Source: Ficedula albicollis
Taxonomy: Eukaryota; Chordata; Aves; Passeriformes; Muscicapidae
Length of the DNA stretch: 64,000 nt
Direction: 5' to 3'
NCBI RefSeq assembly: GCF_000247815.1
Contig: NC_021681.1
Location: forward strand, 12,650,567-12,714,566
The stretch's first letter is position 1; each line of letters opens with the position of its first letter. Below are positions 50,080 through 62,960 of this stretch, in pieces. Both the position numbers and the translations under genes were made by a program. Under the pieces are notes generated by a model. That model made no database searches. It was given only the letters and a program-made list of their open reading frames with translations, and was not told the origin of the DNA.

Positions 50080-51010
50080 TTTGGCAATCTGTTATTAAAG
50101 ACAAAAACTCGCTAATGTTATGTAACCCAATAAAATACTGGGTTAACAGCATCCCATTCAGGGCAAGACAAACAAAGCTGCTGTCAATATTCCTTTTAAT
50201 TAACCCAATAGTATTAGCTGCTTATGACTTCATTCCCCTTGGTCCCAGTGGGCAACCTGAAAGGCAATTCTCACTATTACTTAGCTCCCGTGGAGTAATC
50301 CACAAGCGGCTGTCAGCTTGCCATGGCTGGTGACCTCTGACCCAATCACTTGCTTCCTTTTAACATTACTACCTTTGCACATTTAATGAACTTTGTACAT
50401 GGCTAAAAAGATGTCAGCACAGCGAAACGATGGTTCCTGCTGTGAAGGCTCCATTGTTTCTATAAGTCTAATTGACCTTTCACATCACAGAAAACGAGAA
50501 AAAAATCAATATAGTTACTTAGTCACCAGGCCAATGCTATCTTTTATAATTAATATGCTAACCACATTGCTTTTGGAACACTGACACCCAAACACCCCTC
50601 GATGTACAAAAATGAATTCTCATTAATAACCATTATATTAATCACTGTTGCCCAGAACTGGAACCTGACTGCGAAATCCCCCGGTGGAAATTGCTATAAT
50701 CGTTCAAACTACAGGAATGAATTTTTTTCGGCATAATTACTGCTGTCTTCTATTGAAAAATATCCATTAGATGGCAGCTTTTAGTTACGTAAATCAAGCT
50801 GATTAATTTTTAATTTTTCCCATTTATATGACTTTGCACAAGTAAAGACAATTTAAACGATTAGCTGAACAATTATTAAAGCAACTTGCAGTGGTTCAAA
50901 TATTCATTTAGTTACTAGAAAAGCCATACATCATTAACTTCCAATTAAAAATTTGGGAAATGGTAAATGTTGATACAATAAAAATACGCTTAGCTCCTTG
51001 TCAATAAAGC
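50080..51010. promoter_or_regulatory. strongest candidate conserved developmental enhancer
   Basis: About 930 bp of complex, AT-rich sequence densely packed with factor cores. A DR1 nuclear-receptor element TGACCTCTGACCC (50331-50343) suits COUP-TF/RXR/HNF4-type dimers. A SOX core CCATTGTT is at 50451-50458. Many TAAT/ATTA cores occur between 50540 and 50900 (TTAATATGC, CATTAATAACC, ATATTAATCAC, GCATAATTAC, GATTAATTTTTAATT, CAATTATTAAAG). CpGs persist at several points (50285-50310, 50420-50430, 50670-50705). There are no repeats and no long open frame. The texture is that of deeply conserved vertebrate noncoding elements near developmental transcription-factor genes. That is pattern recognition, since conservation cannot be seen here. 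Confidence 0.45.
50331..50343 (-). promoter_or_regulatory. DR1 nuclear-receptor half-site pair
   Basis: The minus strand reads GGGTCA, one base, AGGTCA: two direct half-sites spaced by one base. This is the established preferred layout for COUP-TF (NR2F), RXR heterodimers and HNF4. It lies inside the 50.08-51.01 kb candidate element. Confidence 0.5.
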
Positions 51011-54000
51011 AGTATACTGCTGTAAAAATATTGCTTTCATTTCAGCTGAAAGCAGGAGGTTCATCCAGCACCAGGTTTCTCCAGCTACTTCATGAGCAAG
51101 GAAGAGATTCTGTTAAATGTCTGAAAGTCATTGGGAAGAGGTGTCCAATGGCAGCACAGCACTTTTGTGCCAGTCACTCTGGTGCTCCTGCCTCTCATCC
51201 CATGTCCCAGACCAGGCTGGCACAGACTGCTGAGCTCAGAATATGCCAGAACAATTATCTTTCCAATAAAAGCATCCTGCAAAAAGCCAGCCACTTTTTT
51301 ATGCAATAGCCCAGTGGCTAGATTGTCTTATTCCAAATTACAAGGGGATTAATTTCAAATCTCTCTGCCTCCTTACAATGGCTATGGCTGAACTGGATAC
51401 CAGCTGAGTTGTCCAAAAACTTTCACCTGAATAACACCATGAATAGTCAGGACCTGCTTCACTGAAATCAGAGCTAGCAAACAGTGGAAGGAAAAGAATT
51501 GTGCTGCTAATGCCAAGCAATGAGCCTCACCTCCAGCATCAAGTCAATAGCTGTATTGTATATGGACTTAAAGATGCTGTACTGGAATTCAGTGCAATAT
51601 TCTGCCAGTGTGGCAGTCAAAATCTTCACTTCTTCAAAATCTACACACACAGCATTGGCACTATTGCAGCTGCATATGTAATATTGTACCTTTCTAGGAC
51701 AGCTGTTTCAAATAGCCTAATGAGGTGTGATTAAAATGTCTTTTTCAGAGGCAACAGCAGGTCAGTTTTGAGTGTGGTACAGTGCTGGATGATCTGTCTG
51801 GGGATCTGGAGACAGCATCACTGCACAAGAGATGCACTTACCAGGATATCCTGCGTGTCTCTACATGAACATCACCACTGAACTCACTGTGCCACCCAAG
51901 GCTCCTCTGAGTGACCACGGTACAGAAAGAAGGGGTGCTTGGAGATTTTTTTATTTAAATTGAAGAGTATTTGGTTTCTTCTGGAGACAAGTTCTTAAAA
52001 TTGAAGTCAAACTCACTGATCTTCATTTATCAAAACACAAATACATTGAACCATCACAAAAATTAAAGTTTAGGGGTTCTTTTGTGTCTTGAGGTTGATT
52101 TTTGTTTTGTTTGTTTGGGGTTTTTATGTAAATTATTCCACCAACACTGTTGGAAGACCACGATCAATACAACTTACAGGAGTTCTGTACAGAACCACAT
52201 GCTGTGCATAAATTGGGTCTACCTGCATAGCTGTGAACTTTCTTATTTTTTGCCTTTACCCCAGATTTTTAAAAAACTACTTAACCTCTGCACTAACCAG
52301 GTGAATTACCTTACCACTGAGGTATAAGAAATTCTGTACTGTACTTCTTCCCCTGTTCCTGTGTTCTTTCCCTCCCACCTCCAATAGAAACTAGAAGATA
52401 AAAGCTTCAGTTTAGACTGGAACTTAAATCTGTATTGCCATGAAATATATGCTTTTAAGGTAAATATAAAAACACAAGAAGGGTGAAATGAAAATATTCA
52501 AAGTGGTGTTTATGGATAAAATCGTGATGGGTTCAGGCCTTAGAGATGACTAGGTGTGCATTGAAAATCTCTCCAGATCAGTACTAGACCTCACAATTTC
52601 CTTTAAAAAAATTGCACATGCACCTTGGAGCCACCTCATTTAAGGGAAATTCCAAAATAATGCCACAATACTTCCCATGCTCAGCAAAAGAGTTTTGATC
52701 AATCTAGTGTTTTTCTTATACTTTATCCAAATGTATTATGAATTCTGCTTTAAAAAGCAGTTTTCACCTAGATTAAGTATAATCAGAATTTTTAATTTAC
52801 ATTAATCCCATGTGAGTGCTTGCACTGTAAAACTTGAAATATTCTCTAATTTTGTTATTACTGATATTAGTTCATTTGGAGTGGTCATAAGACCTCTCTG
52901 TGTCAACATTTCCTTCCACTGAGGAGAAAATAGAAATGCTGACATTTAGAAGTGGTGATTTCTAGCCTATTATCATATCTGCCTACATATATAGCAGGCT
53001 GCATCTACATTCAACAGCATTTTCCTTCCATACATTCTTAAAACAATACACTGGAGCAATTTATAAATTGTAGCACACACTCGTATTTGCATTTTTACAT
53101 GGGTATCGTGACACCAGTTTTCAAACTGAGCCTGAAGCTGAGGGTAAAAAAAAAAAAATCAGACTTACATGAATTTTAAAAAGTCTTTCAGAGAAGGTTG
53201 CCAGGAAAATTGGAAGAGAAAGAATGAAACATAGGTCTTCAGCCTCCCAGTTTTCCATTTTAAACCTACCTATGCCTTCCTCCAGGCTATCAGTGCCTCT
53301 ACAGCAATGATCATTTTAAGGCTATTTTTAACAGTTAATTGTCTCTCCTTGATATCAAAATATTTCTAAACATTCTGCTTTGCTGTTTTAACGTTCTGGG
53401 TATTTGGCTTTTGGGGAAAAGAATATGATTTAAAGAATACAATTTTTTTACCTTTAAATAATAATTGGAGGGATTACAAGTCCAGTGAATATGGTTCTTT
53501 GGAAGATTATTGTTATCAACATCCAAAGGGTAACATCTCCACAAAGAGAACAGAGAGTATGAGCCACTACTGTGTCAATTAAATCTTGGCATCCATTCAT
53601 TATGCCTATGTCCTTTTCCTGCCTCTTTCTTCCTTGGTGGTCTTCTGGTATTTTTCTTAATACCAGCAGCCAAAAAAAGAAAAAAGAAAAGATACTAAAG
53701 GCAATTTCTTTAGTACAGTCACAGGCAGACTTTTTTGTAGTTTAATATTTGAAACTGCAGCCCTTGTAACTTAGAGGGGCCACCACTCCAGTATTTACAC
53801 AGATGTTAGAGAAGGCAGCCTGTAACCATCCACCTCCGCCCCTGCGGTCACCTTTGCCTCTGAGCAGTCTTTGGGAGGTACATTAATAACATTTGTATTA
53901 GATACCCATTTCTCAGTTACAATATTTTTATTTCGCATTGTCTGTGTGGAATGTAACTCAATATATATCCTTGATGCAGGGAGATGTTTACATAGTATTT

Positions 54001-57000
54001 TATGATTAGTTCAGTTGGAGACCACTGGGTTTCACAGGTTACTAACAAAGGCAGAAAGCAGGCAAGATATAATTATGGAGTTCCAAAAGAACTGCACACA
54101 AAAACTCAGGAATACATTTAAAAGGGATAATAAACAGCCAGCTACAAAGAAGAGATAAAATCGGTTCAATCTTTCTTATTGAAATTAAAGTAAAATATCT
54201 TCAGGAAAGCCCGAGTAAAGATAAAGAGGCTGAAATTGCAGAGGCATTTAATTTTTCAGAAGTCAGTCATAATTGCTCAACAATACAATGGAGCAATAAA
54301 TTTTGTCTCTCCCTGACCATCTTGCTTTGGCTTTTTGAAGCGCTCCAAAGAAACAACAGTACAGTTAATAAAAAGTACGAGAGGGACTTACCTAACAATT
54401 CCTTTGATTCCACCTTCTAATTTGCTCCTCTCCTATGGAATACAGAGTGCAACTGGCAGAGGGTTCATTCCCCAGCACCTCCCTGCCTCCTGAATCTGCA
54501 GCCTGGCGTTCCGAGCGCCGGCAGGTGCCCTGCCCTGCTGGCAGGGCGAGTGCAGGGCTCCCACTGGGAATTCTGCTCAGCCAGGTGTCCTGCTGCCCTG
54601 CTGAGCCACAAACACTGAGCAGAACCTGCCTGGGGAATGTTTGCATTGTGGCTTTGCCTTCGAATCAAAAGGTGTTAAAGATGTCATTGAAGAGCTTAGA
54701 ATAGTGACTAAGCAATTTCTATACTTCAGTCTCTCAAGGCCTGACTCAGTCATATGGCCTCCTGCAGGTATGCCTAATAACTCCAGCCCCGGTGCCTACA
54801 TCTTTTCACACCTTTTTACCAAGAAGGAAGCATTGTCTTTGATTGTCCATCAGCCCTAATCCTTTCTCAGCATGAAGCTTGTTAGCATAATTGGAGAGAA
54901 GAAGCCAAAAAGGTACATTATGTGTGTCTATGTGTTTCTCTTTCAGGGAGGGAGGCTGTTTGGATAAAAGACCACTGTATTTATTGCACTAATCCAGCAC
55001 CTACAGGTTCCCTCGACCGAAGAAAGTCTCTACCTTTTCAGGTTCTGATTTAAGTGATGAAAATCACACACATGGTTCTGAGATTGACAGTCACCATCCT
55101 CATGAAAGACTGGCACAAGTGCCTGTCTCTAATATTAGGCTCTCTATCCAAAAATAACTGTGGAAAGTGGCTGGCATCCCTAAACTCAACCTCAGCTTCC
55201 TGGTCAGTTAAATTATAAAATTGATTGCAAAGAAATTAGTGAAGATTGTTTTAGGCTTTGTTTCCAAGAACAACAGAGATTTTTAATATCTTGCCCAGGA
55301 CACTGGAGGCTAAGAGAAAAAATAGGAAGGTAATGAGCCATAAAAACTTCCAAGGCAGTTTCCCTCTTCTACCATCTTAGTCTTTAATGACAAGCAGTTA
55401 AAGAACTATAAGCAACAATAAGAGAAAGCCAACCATCCATCACAGGCACTCTGTATTGGGATTTACTTCGTATTTCAGTCTTCATCTCTCATGAATAACA
55501 AGACACAAATGCCAAGTACAATTTATCATTGATTACACACTTTGTCAGGTTAGGGGAAGAATCTTTGGTATTTCTATTTGCATGACCCAGGATTTCCACA
55601 CAGCAAGACCAGCAGCAGTGAGGTATTTGGCTTTCCCCTCATGTTTTCCCTTCTTTCCAGTATGACATGATTCACACTAATTATTCTTTATCAGACTTCC
55701 CACCTTTCCTTTCTGCAGCACACAGCAGCCCAGTCTTGTCACAGACAGGAACATGACTTCAGTTAACTCGTTTTTTATTCATTTCTGACCTCATAATTCC
55801 ATCCCAGTAACACTTGCAACATGCTAACAAGAGAACCCTTTCTTAAGGAAGAATATAGATAGGCAACAACCTATCCAGATTTTTACTTATTCTTTTTATC
55901 AGAAGACACTGGTAGCCCTAAGCATTAAAAAAAACAGAGAAAGGGAAAGGTGAAGCATGTAGAACTCAAGACAAAAAACAAAAATAAAACTAAATAACAA
56001 TAAAAATCCATACATCACAAAACTATGCAAAATAAACCTTTCATTAACTCTGAATGTTAAAGGGAGAAGATGATTAAATGAAAAGCAGGATTCCTTCCAC
56101 AGATTGAGTAATCTGTTTGCCATTTTTGATACCAGAAATGTAGGATTTAAAGGATTTTGAAGCATAGACACAGAATGCTCAGTTTTCAGCCACAGTATCA
56201 GTCACTTTTCCATAGCTGTAGATATATACATACAGAGAAAATGAAACCTTGGTCTTATCCTGGCAAATGAGCCTAGCACAATTACCCAGGTAGCCTGGCC
56301 ATCTAAAGTGGTAGCAGCATTCCTCTCCTAGATCCTTCCTTCATAAATCATTGCCAGAGTCTGCCTGGGGATTAAACATTTACTGAAATAACTGATGTGA
56401 TTGCAAACCACCTCGAGCAGTGTCCTCAGGTGAACACACTTTTCCCACAAAGGATTACCTTAGACTCCAGGAGAATAGCACACTGCACACTTTTGCAGAG
56501 CCAGAAGATGCATTTCCTTAATGGTTTTCCAGGACACTATCAATATTAAATAAATATCAGTCATTACATGTAAATACACATAACAGTTTTAACATAACAG
56601 TTTCTTCCCTCTGCAGGAAAGAAAAGGAAAATCCATCAAAGAATGGTGCATGGGGAAATCAAATATCAAATGCTTCCTGCTTCCAAGAAGAGATGTAATA
56701 TTCTGTGAATGACTGACCTGGCTCTGACCTTGATCATGGTAAGAGATTTGTTTTGGTAGTCTGCTGCAGCCAGCAACCTGCAGAGCAGTTTGGGAACCCT
56801 ACCAGAGGGAGTTCTCAATGCTGTAGTTAAGAAGCACATTTGTTTATGTGGAGATACTGCTGCAGATATGGTATTGCAATAATATATTTCAGATTGCTTG
56901 ACAAATACATTAAAAGAATGCTAGATAATTAAATACATAAGCATGAAAGGCTTTTCTTGAAGATAACGTAAGGTGAGATGCAGCACTCACCACAGTGATT

Positions 57001-57589
57001 TCTGTAACAAAGGCAGCATTAGAACATTAGTGGATTTAATTATGGCCACACAACAAAATCAAATAAATCTTCCCACTCAACTTATGCACTACTGACTCCA
57101 GATATCACAAAAGATTGGAGAAAATTTTGAACCTCTGTATAAAGCAGCAAGTACATATATTACCTCCAGAGAAAGCACATTAAAACACAGAGGAACTGAA
57201 CAAAGCACCTACATTTTCATGGTTATCACTGACACAAGCCAATTTTTTTCCGCATTTAACATGGTTTTGCTTCCCATAAAAAAAGAGTCAAAGAATGTTC
57301 ACCATAAAAAAAGTAAAAAAATTCTAGCACTTTTTAGCTTAATAAATATGAAATTTACTAATTAGACACTGAAAACTCTTGCACCTAAGCAGCTTTTAGG
57401 CCACTTAAGGGTGATTACTTCATGCCTGATTTTTTCTGTCATTTGTTTCCTTCTCAAACCCAGGGTTTTTTTAGTGGCCTGACAAAAATACAAGTTGAAA
57501 AAAAGATAAAAGTGCATCCTGCAATAATTGTCCACTCAAGATTTATTGCTTATTATTCTATATTACTGCAGTAATTACTTCCAGTACTT
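51011..57589. other. single-copy noncoding DNA
   Basis: AT-rich sequence without recognisable genes or repeats. A GC pocket with a few CpGs lies at 54.43-54.64 kb, with overlapping open frames on both strands. A poly-A tract lies near 53146. Small direct repeats (about 14 bp near 56579) occur. Confidence 0.55.
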
Positions 57590-57901
57590 AAAGGGGGTTT
57601 ACAAAAATAGGGAGAACTATTTCTTCCTCAGGCAGATAGTGATAGGACAAGGGGGGATGGTTTTAAACTAAAGAAAGCAGATTTAGATTACATATCAGGA
57701 AAAAATTCTTTAGTAGTGGGGATCTGGCACAGGTTGCCCAGAGAGGCAGTGGATGCTCCATCCCTGGAAGTGTTCAAGGGCAGGGTGGATGGTGATTTGA
57801 GCAACAGGCTCTAGGGGAAGGTTTCCCTGTGCATGGTAGTGAGTTGAAACATTGATTTTTAAGGTTCCTTCCAACCCAGGCCATTCTAGAGTTCTATTTT
57901 T
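57590..57901 (+). mobile_element. CR1 LINE 3' end, 5'-truncated, sense orientation
   Basis: The stretch reads like the well-known 3' end of avian CR1 retrotransposons: AAGGGGGTTTACA at the start, then AGTGATAGGACAAGGGG, then GGCACAGGTTGCCCAGAGAG, then CATCCCTGGAAGTGTTCAA, and GGTTCCTTCCAACCC near the end. About 300 bp remain, with no reverse-transcriptase domain; such 5' truncation is typical of CR1. Substitutions relative to the usual text indicate an old copy. An AT-rich microsatellite-like tail follows. Confidence 0.9.
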
Positions 57902-58139
57902 GCATATATATATATGTATATAATACATGGATACATGGACTTACAGATGCTCCATCCCTGGAAGTGTTCAAGGGCAGGGTGGATGGTGATTTGAGCAACA
58001 GGCTCTAGGGGAAGGTTTCCCTGTGCATGGTAGTGAGTTGAAACATTGATTTTTAAGGTTCCTTCCAACCCAGGCCATTCTAGAGTTCTATTTTTGCATA
58101 TATATATATGTATATAATACATGGATACATGGACTTACA
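57752..58139. repeat. two-copy 194-bp tandem duplication of the CR1 tail
   Basis: Copies are 57752-57945 and 57946-58139, with period 194 and apparently identical. Each unit holds the last ~150 bp of the CR1 plus an AT-rich tail ending GGACTTACAG. The second copy ends exactly where the oppositely oriented CR1 tail begins. Confidence 0.96.
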
Positions 58140-58240
58140 GATCATTTAGGTTGGAAAAGACCTCTAAGATCGAGTCCAGCCACTGAGCCAGCATTGCCAA
58201 GTCCACCACTAAATCGTGTCCCTAAGCAGCACATCGACAG
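58140..58240 (-). mobile_element. CR1 LINE 3' end, antisense, short fragment
   Basis: Read on the minus strand it runs CTTAGGGACACG, TTTAGTGGTGGACTTGGCA, then GGACTCGATCTTAGAGGTC and CCAACCTAAATGAT, the usual avian CR1 3' terminus of a different subfamily from the copy at 57.6 kb. About 100 bp are present, strongly 5'-truncated. Confidence 0.85.
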
Positions 58241-61200
58241 AAATGTATATTTATTTATTAAAGGGAAGCAAAACAGCAAGACAGCTGGGTAACACATGGT
58301 GACTTGAACTGACTAGAGAACCAAGAACACAAAAATACCAAAAAAATCACACTTCTTGTAAAACCAAAGAGATGGGTAGGCTACAACAAATATGTGTGGA
58401 AACCTGTGACTCTGAACAGGTGAGAGACCACCAGGTTCAAAGACTTTCAGGTAAGTTCCAGTAATCAAACAGAACATCCAACCTACAAGCCAGCTTGATT
58501 CCAAGGTGCCATGGGATGTTGAGTGCTTTAGCAGAAGTCCTCTGCCCTGCAGGCACAGGCTGGGTGCCAATCCAGCACAGCACCCTGCTGCACAGGGCAC
58601 TGGTGAAAACTCTGTCCCAACAATACCAAAGAATTGTTTCTAAAAATACCCTGTCAAGTCTATAGTGGGGTCTTTTCTCACTACTGAAGTCACCAAACTG
58701 TGCAGGGAGCCAATGAAGACAGGGACTGCCAGGTGGGATGAGCACAGGGCACAAACTGCTGGCTGGGGCAAGGGATGTTCCCTGTGGAACCAAGGATTTT
58801 GCATTTTTTTTGTACGGGTATGAAAAAGCTCTGCTAACTAGAAAAGCTTTGGTGGTATCACAAAATAAAGGTGTGAACCTTACCTCAGCAAGAGGGTAAT
58901 TATGGATAAGCCATAATGTGTTCTCAACTCCAGTGTGATGGTGTTTATATCTCAGGTGTAGTGTGAGTTTAACTTTAGTGGGTTGGTGATTAAATTTAAG
59001 GTATATATGAATAATACATGGGGAATAAAACGGGGCATTATTATAGACAAAAGAAGTGAAATAACCAGTTGGAGATGTTGTTACAGGACTCTGAAAGTGC
59101 AAGCTTCCAGATGTTTATGTTCCCCAGCTTAAAAGATTAATGAGAACACTAAAGATTTATACCCAGCCCCTGGAGCAGAATACAAGTGGGGTTTTCTAGG
59201 CATGAATCTCACCACTTCCTGAACGAGGCAATTTTCCAGGTTCAGTGTGGTTGAAGCTAATTTGCCTGGAATTACCTGGACTCAAAGCCATTTAAATTCA
59301 GTCTTGACAGAACCTCAAGGGAAACTTGCTGTGCTGGCACATAAGACTTTTGAACCTTTGGAGCAATTTCATGGCATAAATAACAGTTTTCCGTGTTTTG
59401 AATTCTTGGATTAGCAATGATTGAGTAGACTGCACTGCCCTTTGAGCTCTAAAGCTGCTTCCAGAGCAGAGAGAAAACACACAGAAGACAGTATCTCGAC
59501 ACATGACCTACTACTGCTTGCACTTCACAGATTTTGTTGTTTTGATGTTATTTTGTCACCTGTCACAACTTGGTTTTGAATGAAGGAACGAAGAAAATCA
59601 ACCCAGCTCCATCATCCAATACTAGAAAACTAGCCTCCCATCATGGTAACTCCACTTGGTTTGGAACACTGCAGCATTTATCCAAAGCTGTGTCAAAACG
59701 CAGGAACTGATGTATTCCTACCCCTGCCAAAATGTATGCCTACATTTCCACATCTCTACTACATTTACAGTATCCACATAAAACATTTTGTAGCAATTAG
59801 GTTTTTCTCGACTCTCTGAATGTTTTGTCTTTCAATAATATGCGGCCACTTGCTTTTGGAAAACCAGTTTTCAGGGAATCAGCCAGCAAGCTTTTGAAGG
59901 TCCACACCTGCCTGTTCTGATTCATGCTGACTGTGAGTGAATACCCTCCACTCTGCCAAACAGCCCTTTTCACTAAACCAGCCTAAAACTCCTCAGAATC
60001 CCTGAGGTGAGAGAAGTTGGGAGCCACAGGGATAACCACTTCAACAGGCTAACCTGATAACAGGAACTCTCTTCTTCACAAACATCTCTTCCTTATTCCC
60101 AACCCTCTTTAAAACAGCACCATTTTCCTTTACCCAGCATGAGTTGGTGACCATAACATCCATGTAAATCACTTACCACTTCCAGCCAACACCTCCAGTT
60201 TCTAAGCCAAAGGAACACGAAGAAAGCCTCCAAACCAGCTGGTTTCTGGCCAGTTCCTAGAATCACCTCCTGCCTTTGCTCCTGCAACTAGTCAGGCAAG
60301 CCCAGCCTGCAGAGCTTGGTAGCCCCACCCAGGGTGGGGTTGCCCCTCAGCTGCACAGGTCAGTGCTGCTGTTAACCCTTCACGAGTGGCACAATGACAG
60401 ACCAAACCTTCTCCACCTGGTTCAGAAGTGAGTGAGTTTCATTCTGAAGGTGAAATGTGGTATGGGTTACCCAAGACTTTTTCAGGCAGTGCCATAACTG
60501 ACTGTCATACATCCACTAACTTAAAAGTTTTTTGGAAAAAACTCATTGTAAATTCAATGCCCTGCATTTTTTATTTTTTTTTTCCTACGAAAGGATGCCT
60601 TGCTAAGAAGTAGCAGTAAGTTTTGATAGCCTAAAGCCTTTTTACCTGATCAGAGCATTATGGTCAAAACTGTGTGTGAATGATTTTTGTATGTGGACTG
60701 ATGTGCAGAGATGTTAAGTGGAAATGGTCTCAGAAAACTCTACTGACATTGCACAAATTAGCAGAACTGGCAGAAGTGTAGGGGAATTTATGGATCAGAA
60801 TCAGAGTTTAGGATGCCAGACATTTTGAAAGCTCTCTCTGCCCCAGGCGCGTTTAAAACATTCCTGTTCTCCAAGGAGTACAGAGTTTGGATGGTGCTTT
60901 TGGTAAGAAGCAGTAGATAAGCATTTTTATTGAACATGGTGTTTGCAAAAGCTACTCCAGACCCTCTGCTTTTGCTCAGCCTGGAGGAACTGCTACCAGA
61001 GTTAGTGTTGGTTGGAGCAGTTCAGCAGCAGCCCCCAGTGGGTTGCGTGTCGTGTGTGTGCGTGCCAGCAACTCTCCACAGTCCCCTCCTCACTAAGAAT
61101 GAGGGGCTTGGTGACATTTGATGCAAATGCTCAGAGAGGCAGAGAAGTGTTAGAGAAATCAAATCCAGCACAGTACACATGTATCTCACAGCAGCTCTGT

Positions 61201-62689
61201 GAGAAATCAGGCTTGGTTTGCTTAGATTAACCAAGTAGCTCCAAAACAGGATGAGTTTTGCTGTATCAAAGCTGTCTCCTGCAGAGCTATTTGGTATACC
61301 TGCATTATGCTCTAACACCTGGTTGCATGGACTTTACTCTGTTAAAGTCCAAAACAGACCTTTGGAAATCTGACTGTTACCAAAAGAAGTATTTCCACAT
61401 GTTCCGTTCAATGGGCACAACCTGAGCTGACTTGGAAGACCCCAGCCGGATCTGACTGGCTTTGAGATAACTTATCTCTCCTCTCCCTCCTGCCATGGAA
61501 ACTCAGCCAGACAAGGCAGGAGGTGAGCACACACACAGCCATCATAGATCTGGATGGTCTATTGGCTCAGGCCCTGTGTGACAGGAGACCAGCTGTACTT
61601 TCCTGCTCCTGAGAGCAGTGTCAATGCTGCTGCACCTGGGCATTGGTCCTGAGCTGTTCCTGCACCCATGGCACAAATAACCCAAATCTGGCTGACTGAA
61701 AGCTGACCACATCAGCCTCTAAAAGCCCCTTTCTCCTTAAGTGAACAGAAAAAAGGCAGCAGCCAAAAGATAAAGGAATAATTTCCTGAAGATCTCCTTT
61801 CTACTTATTAACAGGCATCTATTTGTTGACAATGCAAATAGAATAATAATTTTTCTTACTTTTATGTTAATATAGTTTAACTTAATATCTTCTTCTGAAG
61901 CTGTTTGCTGCCAAGCACCAGGATATCAGATGAAGCCCATCATGTAGAATGAGTCTAACACAACTTTTTTAAAAAAGCTGGCTTGCTAAAGATACACTAT
62001 GGAATCATTGGATGAATGTATAGATGTACATATGTGCACAAAGACAAGCTAGATTATCATCAAAGTGGTTCATCTGGTTTTACAAAGACCATATGAATTC
62101 ACTAGTTATTTCTCCTTGGAATAGTACAACCCCCCACCCTCACTTTAGAGACTTCTTTTGGAAACCTTTTTACAAACCCTGAATTAATTATTGATCTGGC
62201 TGGAGTGATGGCCGTGGCATCAGCAGGAGTCTCAGAGTGTGCTGGTCCAGCTCTGGGTCCCAGATCAGGTGGAGCCAGCACACCCTGCCAGACCCTGCCT
62301 GAGCAGCAGCAAATCCTGCTTGGGCAGCAAAGCTGAGCCCTGCTCGGGTTCCCACCTTCACCAGCTCCTCCAGACTGTCACTGCGCTCACCTCCGCTGCA
62401 CAGATGTTTTCTGCCAGCCAAAGCCTGGCCTGATCAATGTCAGACATTTGCTTCATATCAGGTAAACTCAGGGATTAATCCAGGAAATAGATTAGTCACT
62501 GATAAAATGCTTGATAATATTTTAGCTATATTAAAACATTAGTCCAAAGCTAAAGTTTAAGAAGTGATAAGGTAATTTTAGAAACCACTCAAACCCTTGG
62601 CACAGAGTTCCTTCCTATTTCTCATGCAGTGTATATAGTAACTCTGTGATTTCAAAGCACCATTTACGTGGTCAATATAATATAAATTT
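58241..62689. other. noncoding DNA, unassigned
   Basis: The first ~900 bp (58.24-59.1 kb) hold an unusually long minus-strand open frame (separate entry) and may be an unrecognised repeat. Beyond that the sequence is ordinary, with GC pockets at 60.3, 61.5-61.7 and 62.2-62.42 kb. No exon or RNA gene is recognised. Confidence 0.5.
58437..59102 (-). other. 221-codon minus-strand open frame, unrecognised
   Basis: This is the longest open frame outside the minisatellite. At this base composition a run this long is unexpected but not impossible by chance (a rough estimate of a few per cent for a 64-kb window). The translation is rich in His, Pro, Leu and Ser, poor in acidic residues, and shows no domain, signal peptide or motif I know. 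It may be a remnant of an unrecognised transposable element upstream of the antisense CR1 tail, or chance. I do not call it a gene. Confidence 0.15.
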
Positions 62690-62960
62690 AAAGATATTCC
62701 TCTGTTAGCTCTGTATCACCTTTCATATGCTGCATTTGTGTTCTCATTTGCAAACTATTAGCAGCAGTTTTATCCAATAGGCTGGATTACATTTGGAAAA
62801 TCACCCTGGTGATTAAGTTGCTCTTACTTAAGTATTCAGAACCAAAACATGCTTGTGATTATCATGGTAATTTTTTTATCTCTGTGCTGCTAATTTGTGA
62901 CAGGATGGTACTGATATTTGTTAAAATTGATTAAAAATAGTAATTATGTGAAAAAAATCT
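62690..62960. promoter_or_regulatory. candidate regulatory element with palindromic site
   Basis: Complex AT-rich sequence containing an inverted repeat AATCACC-CT-GGTGATT (62799-62814), a TCCAATAGG (CCAAT) and several TTAG/TAAT cores. The texture is similar to the 50 kb candidate but weaker. Confidence 0.25.

Noticed and set aside
57710..58122. Two near-identical minus-strand ORFs
   Set aside because: They are antisense readings of the duplicated CR1 tail.
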